A stretch of DNA of 64,000 nucleotides from Streptomyces deccanensis (GTDB lineage Bacteria > Actinomycetota > Actinomycetes > Streptomycetales > Streptomycetaceae): assembly GCF_022385335.1 (NCBI RefSeq), contig NZ_CP092431.1, positions 5,022,001 to 5,086,000 of the forward strand. The letters are read 5' to 3'. This document shows positions 55,801 to 63,359 of the stretch, one piece after another. The translations under genes and the position numbers were made by a program. Under the pieces are notes generated by a model that saw only the letters and a list, made by a program, of their open reading frames with translations, was not told the origin of the DNA and ran no database searches. Each line of letters begins with the position of its first letter. Positions within the stretch are counted from its first letter, which is position 1.

Positions 55801-56360
55801 ATGAGCACCATGAAGACCGGGATCAGCGGCAACGTTCCGACGATGATGGCCGCCGACACCCAGTCCTCGGTGACGATCCGCGCGAGGACCGCGACGGGCA
55901 CGACGACGGCGAGACCCAACTGGGGCAGGTAGCGCGAGAAGTAGTCGTCGAGCGCATCGACCCCACGGGTGGCGAGGGCGACCAGCGAGCCGGTGCGCTG
56001 CCCGCTCAGCCAGCCGGGCCCCAGGGCGGTGGCTCGTTCCAGCAGCCGTCCCCGCAGCTCCGACTTCACCGCGGCACTCGCGCGGTGGGCGGCCAGCTCG
56101 GTGAGCCAGGAGACCAGAGCCCGGCCGAGTGCGACCGCGGCCAAGAGCAGCAGGGGAGTCCGAAGTTCGGAGACCGGCATCCCGTGTTGGAAGGCGCCTA
56201 CGACCACTTCGGCGATGAGCATGGCCTGCGCGATGACGAGCGCGGCTCCCGCAACACCCAGTCCGACGACGACCACCAGGAAGAAGCGAGTGGCGCGCGC
56301 GTACCGCAGCAGTCGTGGGTCGATCGGTTTCACGTGAAACACCCTCTTCTCAGCAGTCAT
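52836..56360 (-). CDS. cydCD: CydD-CydC fused ABC exporter for cytochrome bd assembly
   Basis: The 1174-aa protein joins two ABC exporter halves, as usual in Streptomyces. The first half has ~6 membrane helices, GPSGVGKST, SAGQRQRLALARA, LLLDEPTASLD; the second has GVSGAGKTT, SGGQRQRLALARA, LVLDEPAEHLD. CydDC exports glutathione/cysteine or thiols needed to assemble cytochrome bd. Starts: ATG 56360 has only the parS sequence upstream, while GTG 56333 is preceded by GAGGG at a spacing of eight, so the true start may be there. Last gene of the cydAB operon. Confidence 0.9.
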   Translation of the reverse strand: MTAEKRVFHVKPIDPRLLRYARATRFFLVVVVGLGVAGAALVIAQAMLIAEVVVGAFQHGMPVSELRTPLLLLAAVALGRALVSWLTELAAHRASAAVKSELRGRLLERATALGPGWLSGQRTGSLVALATRGVDALDDYFSRYLPQLGLAVVVPVAVLARIVTEDWVSAAIIVGTLPLIPVFMVLIGWATRSQMDRQWRLLSQLSGHFLDVVAGLPTLKVFGRAKAQAESIKRITGEYRQATMRTLRIAFLSSFALELLATISVALVAVTIGMRLVHGEMDLYIGLVILVLAPEAYLPVRQVGAQFHAAAEGLAAAEEIFEVLETPVPASGAGEIPRAGDLRFEGVTVRYPGRSYDAVTDVSFTVAPGETVALVGPSGVGKSTLLNVLLGFTEATAGSVRVGGADLSSLDLDAWRARVAWVPQRPHLYAGTIAENVRLARPDADDTAVRQALADAGALGFVDALPAGADTVLGEDGVGLSAGQRQRLALARAFLADRPVLLLDEPTASLDGETEAEVVQAVRRLAVGRTVLLVVHRPALLEVADRVVRLEAASGRGAAPAAERERAVAVSALPERQEALEPAPGEDLPLEQGGGVLTRVRRMAGPRRGRLTLALLLGSLALGSAVGLMATSGWLISRASQQPPVLYLMVAVTATRAFGIGRAVFRYTERLVSHDAVLRMLADTRVAVYRRLERLAPAGLRTIRRGDLLSRLVADVDALQDYWVRWLLPAGAAVTVSAASVGFTAWLLPEAGAALAVGLLAAGAGVPLVTGAVARRAEYRLAPARGVLATRVADLLTGTAELAVAGALPTRTAEARRADQALTRIASRAATATALGDGLTALVSGLTVAATALFGAQAVVDGRLSGVAMAVVVLTPLAAFEAVLGMPLAVQFRQRVRRSAERVYEVLDTPDPVREPEEPAEAPLSPFPLRLEGLGARYAGQDRNALTALDLTLDEGRRIAVVGVSGAGKTTLAQVLLRFLDAREGTYTLGGVDAGTLDGDAVRRLVGLCAQDAHLFDSSVRENLLLARKDAGEAELRDALARARLLDWADELPDGLDTLIGEHGARLSGGQRQRLALARALLADFPVLVLDEPAEHLDLPTADALTADLLAATEGRTTLLITHRLAGLDAVDEVVVLAEGRVAQRGTYAELALVDGPLREMLEREAAGELLAGV
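56326..56341. other. parS site inside the 5' end of cydCD
   Basis: GGTTTCACGTGAAACA contains the exact 14-bp parS core. In the cydCD reading frame it covers residues 7-11 and reads VFHVKP. It overlaps the candidate GTG start at 56333. Confidence 0.88.
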
Positions 56361-56375
56361 GTTTCACGTGAAACA
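56360..56375. other. parS site between cydB and cydCD (first of two)
   Basis: TGTTTCACGTGAAACA matches the full 16-bp consensus exactly and directly abuts the ATG at 56360, where a ribosome-binding site would be expected. Confidence 0.9.
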
Positions 56376-56398
56376 TGCCTCTTCGGTCTGAGGAGGTG

Positions 56399-56414
56399 TG
56401 TTTCACGTGAAACA
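56399..56414. other. parS site between cydB and cydCD (second of two)
   Basis: TGTTTCACGTGAAACA again, 39 bp from the previous site and 28 bp from the cydB stop. Together three parS sites fall within 89 bp. Confidence 0.9.
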
Positions 56415-56441
56415 TCGTCAAACACACCTCCCCGCCGGGAC

Positions 56442-57446
56442 TCAGTGCACCGACTCGGCGATGTGCTGTGTACCGATCCGCTTGCGGAACACCCAGTAGG
56501 TCCACCCCTGGTAGAGCATGACCACCGGGGTGGCGATGGCCGCGCACCACGTCATGATCTTCAGGGTGTACGGGCTGGACGAGGCATTGGTGACCGTCAG
56601 GCTCCAGTCCTCGTTCAGCGAGGACGGCATGACGTTCGGGAAGAGCGTCAGGAAGAGCATCGCGACGGCGGCCACGATGGTGACCCCCGACAGGGCGAAC
56701 GCCCAGCCCTCGCGTCCCGCCCGAACCGCCACCAGCGCCACCACCAGCGCGGCGACCGCCACGCCCGCGGCGACCAGGGAGGCGCCGTCACCCTTCTCGA
56801 TCTGCGTCCAGAGCAGGAAGAGCAGCGCCACTCCGGCCGTCACGGCACCCACCCTCAGGGCCAGCGTGCGTGCCCGCTCACGGATGTCCCCGACGGTCTT
56901 GAGGCCGACGAACACCGTTCCGTGGAAGGTGAACAGGGTCAGCGTGACCAGACCGCCCAGCAGGGCGTACGGGTTGAGCAGGTCGGCGAGGCTGCCCACG
57001 TACTCGAAGTCACGGTCGATCTTGACCCCGCGCACGATGTTGGCGAAGGCCACGCCCCACAGGAAGGCGGGAAGCAGCGAGGTCCAGAAGATCGCCGTCT
57101 CCCAGTTGCGCTGCCAGTTCTCCTCGGGCCGCTTCACCCGGTACTCGAAGGCCACACCGCGGACGATCAGGCAGGCCAGGATGAGCAGCAGCGGCAGGTA
57201 GAAGCCGGAGAAGAGGGTGGCGTACCACTCGGGGAAGGCGGCGAAGGTCGCGCCGCCCGCCGAGAGCAGCCAGACCTCGTTGCCGTCCCAGACGGGCCCG
57301 ATGGTGTTGATGAGGACCCGCTTCTCCGGACGGTTCCGGGCCAGCAGTTTGGTGAGGACACCGACCCCGAAGTCGAAGCCCTCCAGGAAGAAGTAGCCGA
57401 TCCACAGGACGGCGATGAGGACGAACCAGACGTCGTGAAGTTCCAT
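56442..57446 (-). CDS. cydB: Cytochrome bd oxidase subunit II
   Basis: The 334-aa protein has the CydB start (MELHDVWFVLIAVLWIGYF; FLEGFDFGVG) and about nine membrane helices, with GPVWDGNEVWLL as the typical first-loop motif. With CydA it reduces O2 to water using menaquinol, at high affinity. It is 26 bp downstream of cydA and 81 bp upstream of cydCD. Confidence 0.96.
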   Translation of the reverse strand: MELHDVWFVLIAVLWIGYFFLEGFDFGVGVLTKLLARNRPEKRVLINTIGPVWDGNEVWLLSAGGATFAAFPEWYATLFSGFYLPLLLILACLIVRGVAFEYRVKRPEENWQRNWETAIFWTSLLPAFLWGVAFANIVRGVKIDRDFEYVGSLADLLNPYALLGGLVTLTLFTFHGTVFVGLKTVGDIRERARTLALRVGAVTAGVALLFLLWTQIEKGDGASLVAAGVAVAALVVALVAVRAGREGWAFALSGVTIVAAVAMLFLTLFPNVMPSSLNEDWSLTVTNASSSPYTLKIMTWCAAIATPVVMLYQGWTYWVFRKRIGTQHIAESVH

Positions 57447-57472
57447 GACTGTGCTCCCTTGGCCCGGTCGGC

Positions 57473-58981
57473 CTAGTACGAGAAGGCCATCGGCTTGTCG
57501 GCGTCACGGGAGTCGCCGCCGATCTTCGTGGGCGGGTTGAGGTCGGCCTCCGTCAGCTCGGGCGGTCCCGCCTTGACGTACTTCACGAGCAGCTTGACCT
57601 CGACGACGGCGAGGATCGCGTACAGCGTGGTGAAGACGATCATCGAGGTGATGATCTCGCCCTGGGAGACACCGGGGGAGACCGCGTCCTCGGTGCGCAG
57701 CACGCCGTAGACGACCCAGGGCTGGCGGCCCATCTCGGTGAAGATCCAGCCCCAGGAGCTGGCGATCAGCGGGAAGCCGAGGGTGAGGACCGCGATGCGC
57801 CAGTACCACTTGGTGAGTGTCGGACCGAGGGCCTTCTTCGGCAGCAGGACGAGATGCGGCACCTCGTCGTCGCCGACCCGCAGGTGCTGCGGCAGCAGGA
57901 ACTTCCGGCGGGTGAGCCAGAGGCCGACCGCGCCGATCGCGACGGAGGCCATGCCGAAGCCGATCATCCAGCGGAAGCCCCAGTAGGCGACGGGGATGTT
58001 GGGCCGGTAGTCGCCGGGCCCGAACTTCTCCTGCTCGGACTTGTTGACGTCGTTGATGCCGGGGACGTACGAGTCGAAGTCGTCGTTGGCGAGGAAGGAC
58101 AGCAGGCCGGGGATCTCGATGGCGACCTTGTTGTGGCCCTCGTCGACGTCGCCGTAGGCGAAGACGGAGAACGGCGCGGGCGCCTCGCCGTCCCACAGGG
58201 CCTCGGCGGCGGCCATCTTCATCGGCTGCTGCTTGAACATGACCTTGCCGAGCAGGTCGCCGCTGATCGCGGTGAGCATGCCGGCGACCACGACGGTGAC
58301 CAGGCCGAGGCGCAGCGAGGTCTTCATCATCGGGATGTGCTTCTTGCGGGCCAGGTGGAAGGCGGCGATGCCGACCATGAAGGCTCCGCCGGCGAGGAAG
58401 GCCGCCGCGAGGGTGTGGAAGACCTGGGTCAGCGCGGTGTTCTGGGTCAGGACGAGCCAGAAGTCGGTGAGCTCGGCCCGGCCCTTCGCCTCGTTGATCC
58501 GATAGCCCACCGGGTGCTGCATCCACGAGTTGGCCGCGAGGATGAAGTACGCCGACAGGATCGTGCCTATGGAGACCATCCAGATGCAGGCCAGATGGAT
58601 CTTCTGCGGGAGCTTGTCCCAGCCGAAGATCCACAGACCGATGAAGGTGGACTCGAAGAAGAAGGCGATCAGCGCCTCGAAGGCGAGCGGGGCTCCGAAG
58701 ACATCACCGACGAAGCGGGAGTAGTCGGACCAGTTCATCCCGAACTGGAACTCCTGCACGATGCCAGTGACGACACCCATCGCGATGTTGATCAGGAAGA
58801 GCTTGCCCCAGAACTTGGTGGCCTGGAGGTACTTCTCCTTCCCCGAGCGCACCCAGGCGGTCTGCAGGCCCGCGGTGAGCGCGGCGAGCGAGATCGTCAG
58901 GGGGACGAAGAGGAAGTGGTAGACGGTCGTGATGCCGAACTGCCATCGCGCCAGAGTCTCCGGCGCCAGAGCGAGATCCAC
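57473..58981 (-). CDS. cydA: Cytochrome bd oxidase subunit I
   Basis: The 502-aa subunit carries the heme ligands: H in TTVYHFLFVPLTI (b595/d), the Q-loop quinol-binding region (about 250-330, short form typical of actinobacteria) and the GRQPWVVYGVLRTEDAVSP motif. It has ~9 membrane helices. GTG 58981 follows AAGGAG. Its promoter region contains a Rex operator, so it is expected to be induced at low oxygen / high NADH. Confidence 0.96.
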   Translation of the reverse strand: MDLALAPETLARWQFGITTVYHFLFVPLTISLAALTAGLQTAWVRSGKEKYLQATKFWGKLFLINIAMGVVTGIVQEFQFGMNWSDYSRFVGDVFGAPLAFEALIAFFFESTFIGLWIFGWDKLPQKIHLACIWMVSIGTILSAYFILAANSWMQHPVGYRINEAKGRAELTDFWLVLTQNTALTQVFHTLAAAFLAGGAFMVGIAAFHLARKKHIPMMKTSLRLGLVTVVVAGMLTAISGDLLGKVMFKQQPMKMAAAEALWDGEAPAPFSVFAYGDVDEGHNKVAIEIPGLLSFLANDDFDSYVPGINDVNKSEQEKFGPGDYRPNIPVAYWGFRWMIGFGMASVAIGAVGLWLTRRKFLLPQHLRVGDDEVPHLVLLPKKALGPTLTKWYWRIAVLTLGFPLIASSWGWIFTEMGRQPWVVYGVLRTEDAVSPGVSQGEIITSMIVFTTLYAILAVVEVKLLVKYVKAGPPELTEADLNPPTKIGGDSRDADKPMAFSY

Positions 58982-59058
58982 GTCTTCTCCTTACATGCCG
59001 TGGCACTGCGGCAGCCTGTCCCGATGACACGTACATCTCAGGACAACCAGGACGCGCT

Positions 59059-59074
59059 TGTGAACGCGTTCACA
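59059..59074. promoter_or_regulatory. Rex operator upstream of cydA
   Basis: TGTGAACGCGTTCACA is a perfect 16-bp palindrome matching the Streptomyces Rex operator pattern TGTGAAC-NN-GTTCACA. Overlapping outer half-sites CTTGTGAA/TTCACAAG (59057-59082) extend it. It is 78 bp upstream of the cydA start. The NADH-sensing repressor Rex is known to control cydABCD in S. coelicolor. Confidence 0.9.
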
Positions 59075-59189
59075 TTCACAAGCAATTATGACGCATGCCC
59101 GTTCGATCATCGATAGGCGGGGGGTCCCTAAGTCCGTGCCGATGGACCTATGGCGCAAACGGGCACGTCAGCCCTATCGCACACGCGAA

Positions 59190-59215
59190 AGGGGTTCGGG
59201 AGATCCCGAACCCCT
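59190..59215 (-). terminator. Intrinsic terminator of hisC
   Basis: AGGGGTTCGGG and CCCGAACCCCT form an 11-bp stem with a 4-nt loop, 22 bp past the hisC stop on the minus strand, followed on that strand by TTTCGCG. Confidence 0.8.
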
Positions 59216-59236
59216 CACCGCCGCGAGCGCCGAAAC

Positions 59237-60316
59237 CTACAGCTCCTTGCGGAACTCTTCTGTGACCTTCAGGAAGATGTCGTTGGCCTCGGTCTCGCCG
59301 ATCGTCACCCGCACACCCTCACCCGGGAACGGCCGCACGACGACTCCGGCCTGCTCGCACGCACCGGCGAACTCGACGGTGCGCTCCCCCAGCCGCAGCC
59401 AGACGAAGTTGGCCTGCGTCTCCGGCACCGTCCAGCCCTGACCGCGCAGCCCCTCGAGCACCCGGTTCCGCTCGCAGACCAGCGAACCGACCCGGCCGAG
59501 CAGCTCGTCCTCGGCACGCAGCGAGGCGACGGCGGCGTCCTGTGCGAGTTGGCTCACACCGAACGGCACAGCCGTCTTCCGCAGCGCGGCCGCCACCGGC
59601 TCGTGAGCGATCGCGAATCCCACGCGCAGTCCCGCGAGCCCGTACGCCTTGGAGAAGGTACGCAGCACACAGACGTTCGGCCGCTCGCGATAGAACTCGA
59701 CGCCGTCCGGCACCTCGACGTCCCGCACGAATTCGCGGTACGCCTCGTCCAGCACGACGAGAACATCGCCGGGCACCCGGTCGAGGAACCGCTCCAGCTC
59801 GGCGCGGCGGACCGCCGTACCCGTCGGATTGTTCGGGTTGCAGACGAAAATCAGCCGCGTCCGGTCGGTGATCGCGTCCGCCATCGCGTCCAGGTCGTGC
59901 ACATCGCCCGGCGTCAAGGGCACCTGCACGGACGTGGCCCCGCTGATCTGCGTGATGATCGGATACGCCTCGAACGACCGCCAGGCGTAGATCACCTCGT
60001 CGCCCGGCCCCGAGGTCGCCTGGACCAGCTGCTGAGCCACACCGACCGAGCCGGTGCCCGTGGCGAGGTCCGTGACCGGCACCCCGAACCGGTCCGCGAG
60101 CTCGCTCATCAGCCCCGTGCACGCCATGTCCGGGTACCGGTTGAAGGACGCGGCCGACCCCGTCACGCTCTCCAGCACACCGGGCAGCGGCGGATACGGG
60201 TTCTCGTTGGAGGACAGCTTGTACGCCACCGGGCCGCCCGCCGCGGCCGGCTTGCCGGGCTTGTAGGTGGGGATACCCTCCAGCTCGGCTCGCAGCTTGG
60301 GGCTCGTCTCGCTCAC
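59237..60316 (-). CDS. hisC: Histidinol-phosphate / aromatic aminotransferase (HisC family)
   Basis: The 359-aa class II (fold type I) aminotransferase has [24 protein letters not shown] and the PLP lysine in [16 protein letters not shown]; the late FVWLRLGE strand completes the fold. It converts histidinol phosphate and glutamate or, in related enzymes, aromatic acids, so a HisC2 or ArAT role is possible, as the histidine operon is not here. GTG 60316 follows GAGGAGG; the longer frame adds 11 residues. It is 256 bp from the cydA start and transcribed toward it from the far side of the Rex operator. Confidence 0.88.
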   Translation of the reverse strand: MSETSPKLRAELEGIPTYKPGKPAAAGGPVAYKLSSNENPYPPLPGVLESVTGSAASFNRYPDMACTGLMSELADRFGVPVTDLATGTGSVGVAQQLVQATSGPGDEVIYAWRSFEAYPIITQISGATSVQVPLTPGDVHDLDAMADAITDRTRLIFVCNPNNPTGTAVRRAELERFLDRVPGDVLVVLDEAYREFVRDVEVPDGVEFYRERPNVCVLRTFSKAYGLAGLRVGFAIAHEPVAAALRKTAVPFGVSQLAQDAAVASLRAEDELLGRVGSLVCERNRVLEGLRGQGWTVPETQANFVWLRLGERTVEFAGACEQAGVVVRPFPGEGVRVTIGETEANDIFLKVTEEFRKEL

Positions 60317-60381
60317 CGCAGTCCTCCTCGTCGACGTAATGCTTCTCACCTTATGAGGATTCGGCGCCCCTGCGAATGGCC

Positions 60382-60390
60382 TGTGGACAA
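60382..60390 (-). promoter_or_regulatory. Single DnaA box (inverted TTGTCCACA)
   Basis: TGTGGACAA is an exact box in the hisC/LacI divergent region (60317-60761, a 445-bp gap with no gene). Confidence 0.4.
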
Positions 60391-60651
60391 CCGCGTCCGC
60401 TCCCGGTCCGTCCCACGTCCGTTCCTCCGCCCACCCACGCCCGCTCCTCCGCCGTCACATCCGCCCCAGGGGCATCAGGGCACGAAGGTGTACGAATCAG
60501 GGGGCGCACTGCTCAGGAACGCACGCGCCGGTGGCTCACGCCGTAGCGCGCATCACCCGTCCAGGTGAGTTGAGACCTCTTCGAGACATCAGCTACTTGG
60601 CAGGCCCATGCGCGTCGACAAGTCACGTCCTTACCTGGGATCACACAACTC

Positions 60652-60666
60652 CCTTGCAATGCAAGG
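60652..60666. promoter_or_regulatory. Candidate operator for the LacI-family regulator
   Basis: CCTTGCAATGCAAGG is a 15-bp palindrome around a central A, ~100 bp before the regulator start. LacI-type proteins often bind a palindrome near their own promoter. Nearby TTGCGACCTTGCAG repeats part of the motif. Confidence 0.45.
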
Positions 60667-60761
60667 AAATTGACCCTTTGCGACCTTGCAGAAACGTGCC
60701 TGTCAACGAGTGCATATGCGTCCGCACTACCCCACCGCATGAGCCCTACTATCGGCTCGCC

Positions 60762-61874
60762 ATGACAGCAGCAGGGAAGCACCAGGTGAGCCGCGCGGAA
60801 ACTCCCCGCCGAGGCAGCCGGTCGGGCCGGGCGGGCATCCGGGACGTGGCCGCCGCCGCCGGAGTCTCCATCACGACCGTTTCCGACGCCCTCAACGGCA
60901 AGGGCCGGCTCCCGGACGCCACCCGACGCCATGTACGCGAGGTCGCCGACCGACTTGGCTACCGCCCCTCGGCGGCCGCCCGAACTCTCAGAACCGGCAA
61001 ATCGGGCCTCATCGGCCTGACCGTGACCACCTACGGGGATGAACCTTTCACCTTCACCGAGTTCGCGTACTTCGCGGAAATGGCGCGGGCCGCCACCTCG
61101 GCCGCGCTGGCCCGGGGCTACGCCCTGGTCATCCTCCCCGCGACCTCGCGACACGACGTGTGGTCGAACGTCGCCCTGGACGGCACCGTGGTCATCGACC
61201 CCTCCGACCACGACCCGGTCGTCAGCGAGTTGGTCCGCCAGGGATTACCGGTGGTCTCCGACGGCCGACCGGCCGGCTCACTGCCGGTCACCGCGTGGGT
61301 CGACAACGACCATGAGGCCGCCGTCCTCGGCATCCTCGACCACCTGGCCGACGCGGGCGCCCGCCGGATCGGGCTCCTCACCGGCACGTCGACGGACACG
61401 TACACACATCTCTCCACCACCGCATACCTGCGCTGGTGCGAGCGCGTCGGACAGGATCCTGTCTACGAGGCCTATCCGGCGCACGATCCGTGCGCCGGAG
61501 CCGTCGCGGCCGACCGACTCCTGGCCCGGCCGGACCGCCCGGACGCGGTCTACGGCCTCTTCGACCCGAACGGCACCGACCTGCTGGCCGCGGCCCGGCG
61601 GTACGGCCTGCGCGTCCCCGACGACCTGCTGCTGGTCTGCTGCAGCGAGTCGGCGGTGTACGCGACCACCGAGCCGCCGATCACTACGCTCTCGCTGAAG
61701 CCGCGCAGGATCGGCACGGCGGTGGTCCAGCTCCTCATCGACGCGATCGAGGGGGTCGAATCGGACCAACCGGTCGAGCAGGTGATACCGACGGAGTTGA
61801 TCGTGCGGACCTCGTCCGAGCGGCGTCCACCGCGTACGACGGTCAGCCCGCCACGATCACCTGAAGCGGGTTGA
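60762..61874 (+). CDS. LacI-family transcriptional regulator
   Basis: The 370-aa regulator has an N-terminal helix-turn-helix (IRDVAAAAGVSITTVSDALNGKGRLPDATRRHVREVADRLGYRP, split here for display as IRDVAAAAGVSITTVSDA and LPDATRRHVREVADRLGYRP) followed by a periplasmic-binding-type sensor domain (LIGLTVTTYG; GTVVIDPSDHDP; AVYGLFDPNG). ATG 60762 is the first in-frame ATG before the helix-turn-helix. The ligand is unknown; no sugar-transport genes lie next to it. Confidence 0.9.
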   Translation: MTAAGKHQVSRAETPRRGSRSGRAGIRDVAAAAGVSITTVSDALNGKGRLPDATRRHVREVADRLGYRPSAAARTLRTGKSGLIGLTVTTYGDEPFTFTEFAYFAEMARAATSAALARGYALVILPATSRHDVWSNVALDGTVVIDPSDHDPVVSELVRQGLPVVSDGRPAGSLPVTAWVDNDHEAAVLGILDHLADAGARRIGLLTGTSTDTYTHLSTTAYLRWCERVGQDPVYEAYPAHDPCAGAVAADRLLARPDRPDAVYGLFDPNGTDLLAAARRYGLRVPDDLLLVCCSESAVYATTEPPITTLSLKPRRIGTAVVQLLIDAIEGVESDQPVEQVIPTELIVRTSSERRPPRTTVSPPRSPEAG

Positions 61875-61903
61875 CGCCCCACTTGAGGATCCGAACGGGA
61901 ATC

Positions 61904-61923
61904 GGGCGGGGAGAGCCCCGCCC
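61904..61923 (+). terminator. Terminator hairpin after the LacI-family gene
   Basis: GGGCGGGG and CCCCGCCC form an 8-bp stem around AGAG, 29 bp beyond the stop codon, with GAAT/ATTC extending the stem. Confidence 0.7.
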
Positions 61924-62090
61924 AATTCGGGAGAAAACCGCGGTGAACTGGGGCCCTGCGCCATTTCACCACCCCTGGGTCATCACACGGCGCGATCCGC
62001 ATTCCTATGATGGGCGCACACACCGCGCGGGCCGCTGCGACCAGGCAGTCCGACGCGGTGCAGATGCGGGCGATGGTGGTGGAGGGGTCG

Positions 62091-63170
62091 ATGACTCAGG
62101 GGGCCGGTCAGGGACCCGAGGTGCGGACGCCGACGGTGCGCGATTTCCGCGTGCCCGCGTACGTCCACGAGGCCGGTCCGTACGGACACTCCGCGGACCC
62201 CGGTGAAGCCTCCGGGCCCGCCGAGGACCCTGAGGGCTACCCCGACGGGTACACCCCGACCCAGCGCGACCTTCCGGTGATCAACCGGGGCGACACGCTC
62301 CAGGTCGTGATCGACCCGGAGACCACGGCGGTCGAGCCGGCCTCCGACAGGCCGAGCCCGCTCTTCGTCGTCGGGGACGTCCACGGCTACCTGGACGAGC
62401 TCCTCGCCGCGCTCCACGAGAAGGGCCTCGTCGACGCCGCGGGCAACTGGTCGGCGGGCACCGCCCGGCTCTGGTTCCTCGGCGACTTCACCGACCGGGG
62501 CCCGGACGGCATCGGCGTCATCGACCTCGTGATGCGCCTGTCCGCCGAGGCCGCCGCGGCCGGCGGCTACTGCAAGGCCCTCATGGGCAACCACGAACTT
62601 CTGCTGCTGGGCGCCAAGCGCTTCGGCGACACCCCCGTCAACTCCGGCGCCGGCACGGCCACCTTCCAGGCCGCCTGGCTCCTCAACGGCGGCCAGAAGA
62701 CCGACATGGACCGCCTCCAGGACCACCACCTCCAGTGGATGGCCCGTCTGGACGCCATGGAAGAGGTCGACGGCCACCTCCTGGTGCACTCCGACACCAC
62801 CGCCTACCGCGACTACGGCGACTCCATCGAGGCGGTCAACGACACCGTCCGCGAGACGATCACGCGCAACGACCCGGACGAGGTCTGGGACCTCTTCCGC
62901 AAGTTCACCCGTCGCTTCTCCTTCCGCGACGAGGGCGGCGCCGATGCCGTGCGCTCACTGCTCGAGACCTACGGCGGCAGCCGCATCGTCCATGGTCACA
63001 GCCCGATTCCGTACCTCCTGGGAGAGGTCGGCTCGGAGGACGGCGAAGACGGAACGGGCCCCTCGGTCGACGGGCCGTACACCTATGCGGACGGTCTGGC
63101 CGTCGCCATGGACGGCGGTGTGACCATGGCCGGAAAGCTGCTGGTCCAGGAACTTCCGCTGCCTACCTGA
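62091..63170 (+). CDS. Calcineurin-like metallophosphoesterase
   Basis: The 359-aa enzyme has all five motifs of the phosphoesterase fold: GDVHGY, GDFTDRG, GNHELLLLG, a His in LVHSD and GHSPIPYL. The N-terminal ~95 residues (PTVRDFRVPAYVHE...) are an extension of unknown function. ATG 62091 has GGAGGGG upstream; earlier in-frame ATGs (62007) are less likely. Family assignment firm; substrate unknown. Confidence 0.9.
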   Translation: MTQGAGQGPEVRTPTVRDFRVPAYVHEAGPYGHSADPGEASGPAEDPEGYPDGYTPTQRDLPVINRGDTLQVVIDPETTAVEPASDRPSPLFVVGDVHGYLDELLAALHEKGLVDAAGNWSAGTARLWFLGDFTDRGPDGIGVIDLVMRLSAEAAAAGGYCKALMGNHELLLLGAKRFGDTPVNSGAGTATFQAAWLLNGGQKTDMDRLQDHHLQWMARLDAMEEVDGHLLVHSDTTAYRDYGDSIEAVNDTVRETITRNDPDEVWDLFRKFTRRFSFRDEGGADAVRSLLETYGGSRIVHGHSPIPYLLGEVGSEDGEDGTGPSVDGPYTYADGLAVAMDGGVTMAGKLLVQELPLPT

Positions 63171-63359
63171 GCCGTCAACGGGCAGGCGTCCCCCGTCGGA
63201 AGACTTCGCTGGCCAGGGGCCAATTTCTTCAAACCCCCTGTCACCGCCTGCCGTCACCGCTCTACCATCGGCTTATCCGTAGCAGGCTCCCCTCCGTTTC
63301 TGCCCGACGGCTCGTCAGCATGCCGAGCCACAAGCCCTACGGAGCATCGGGGGATGCAC

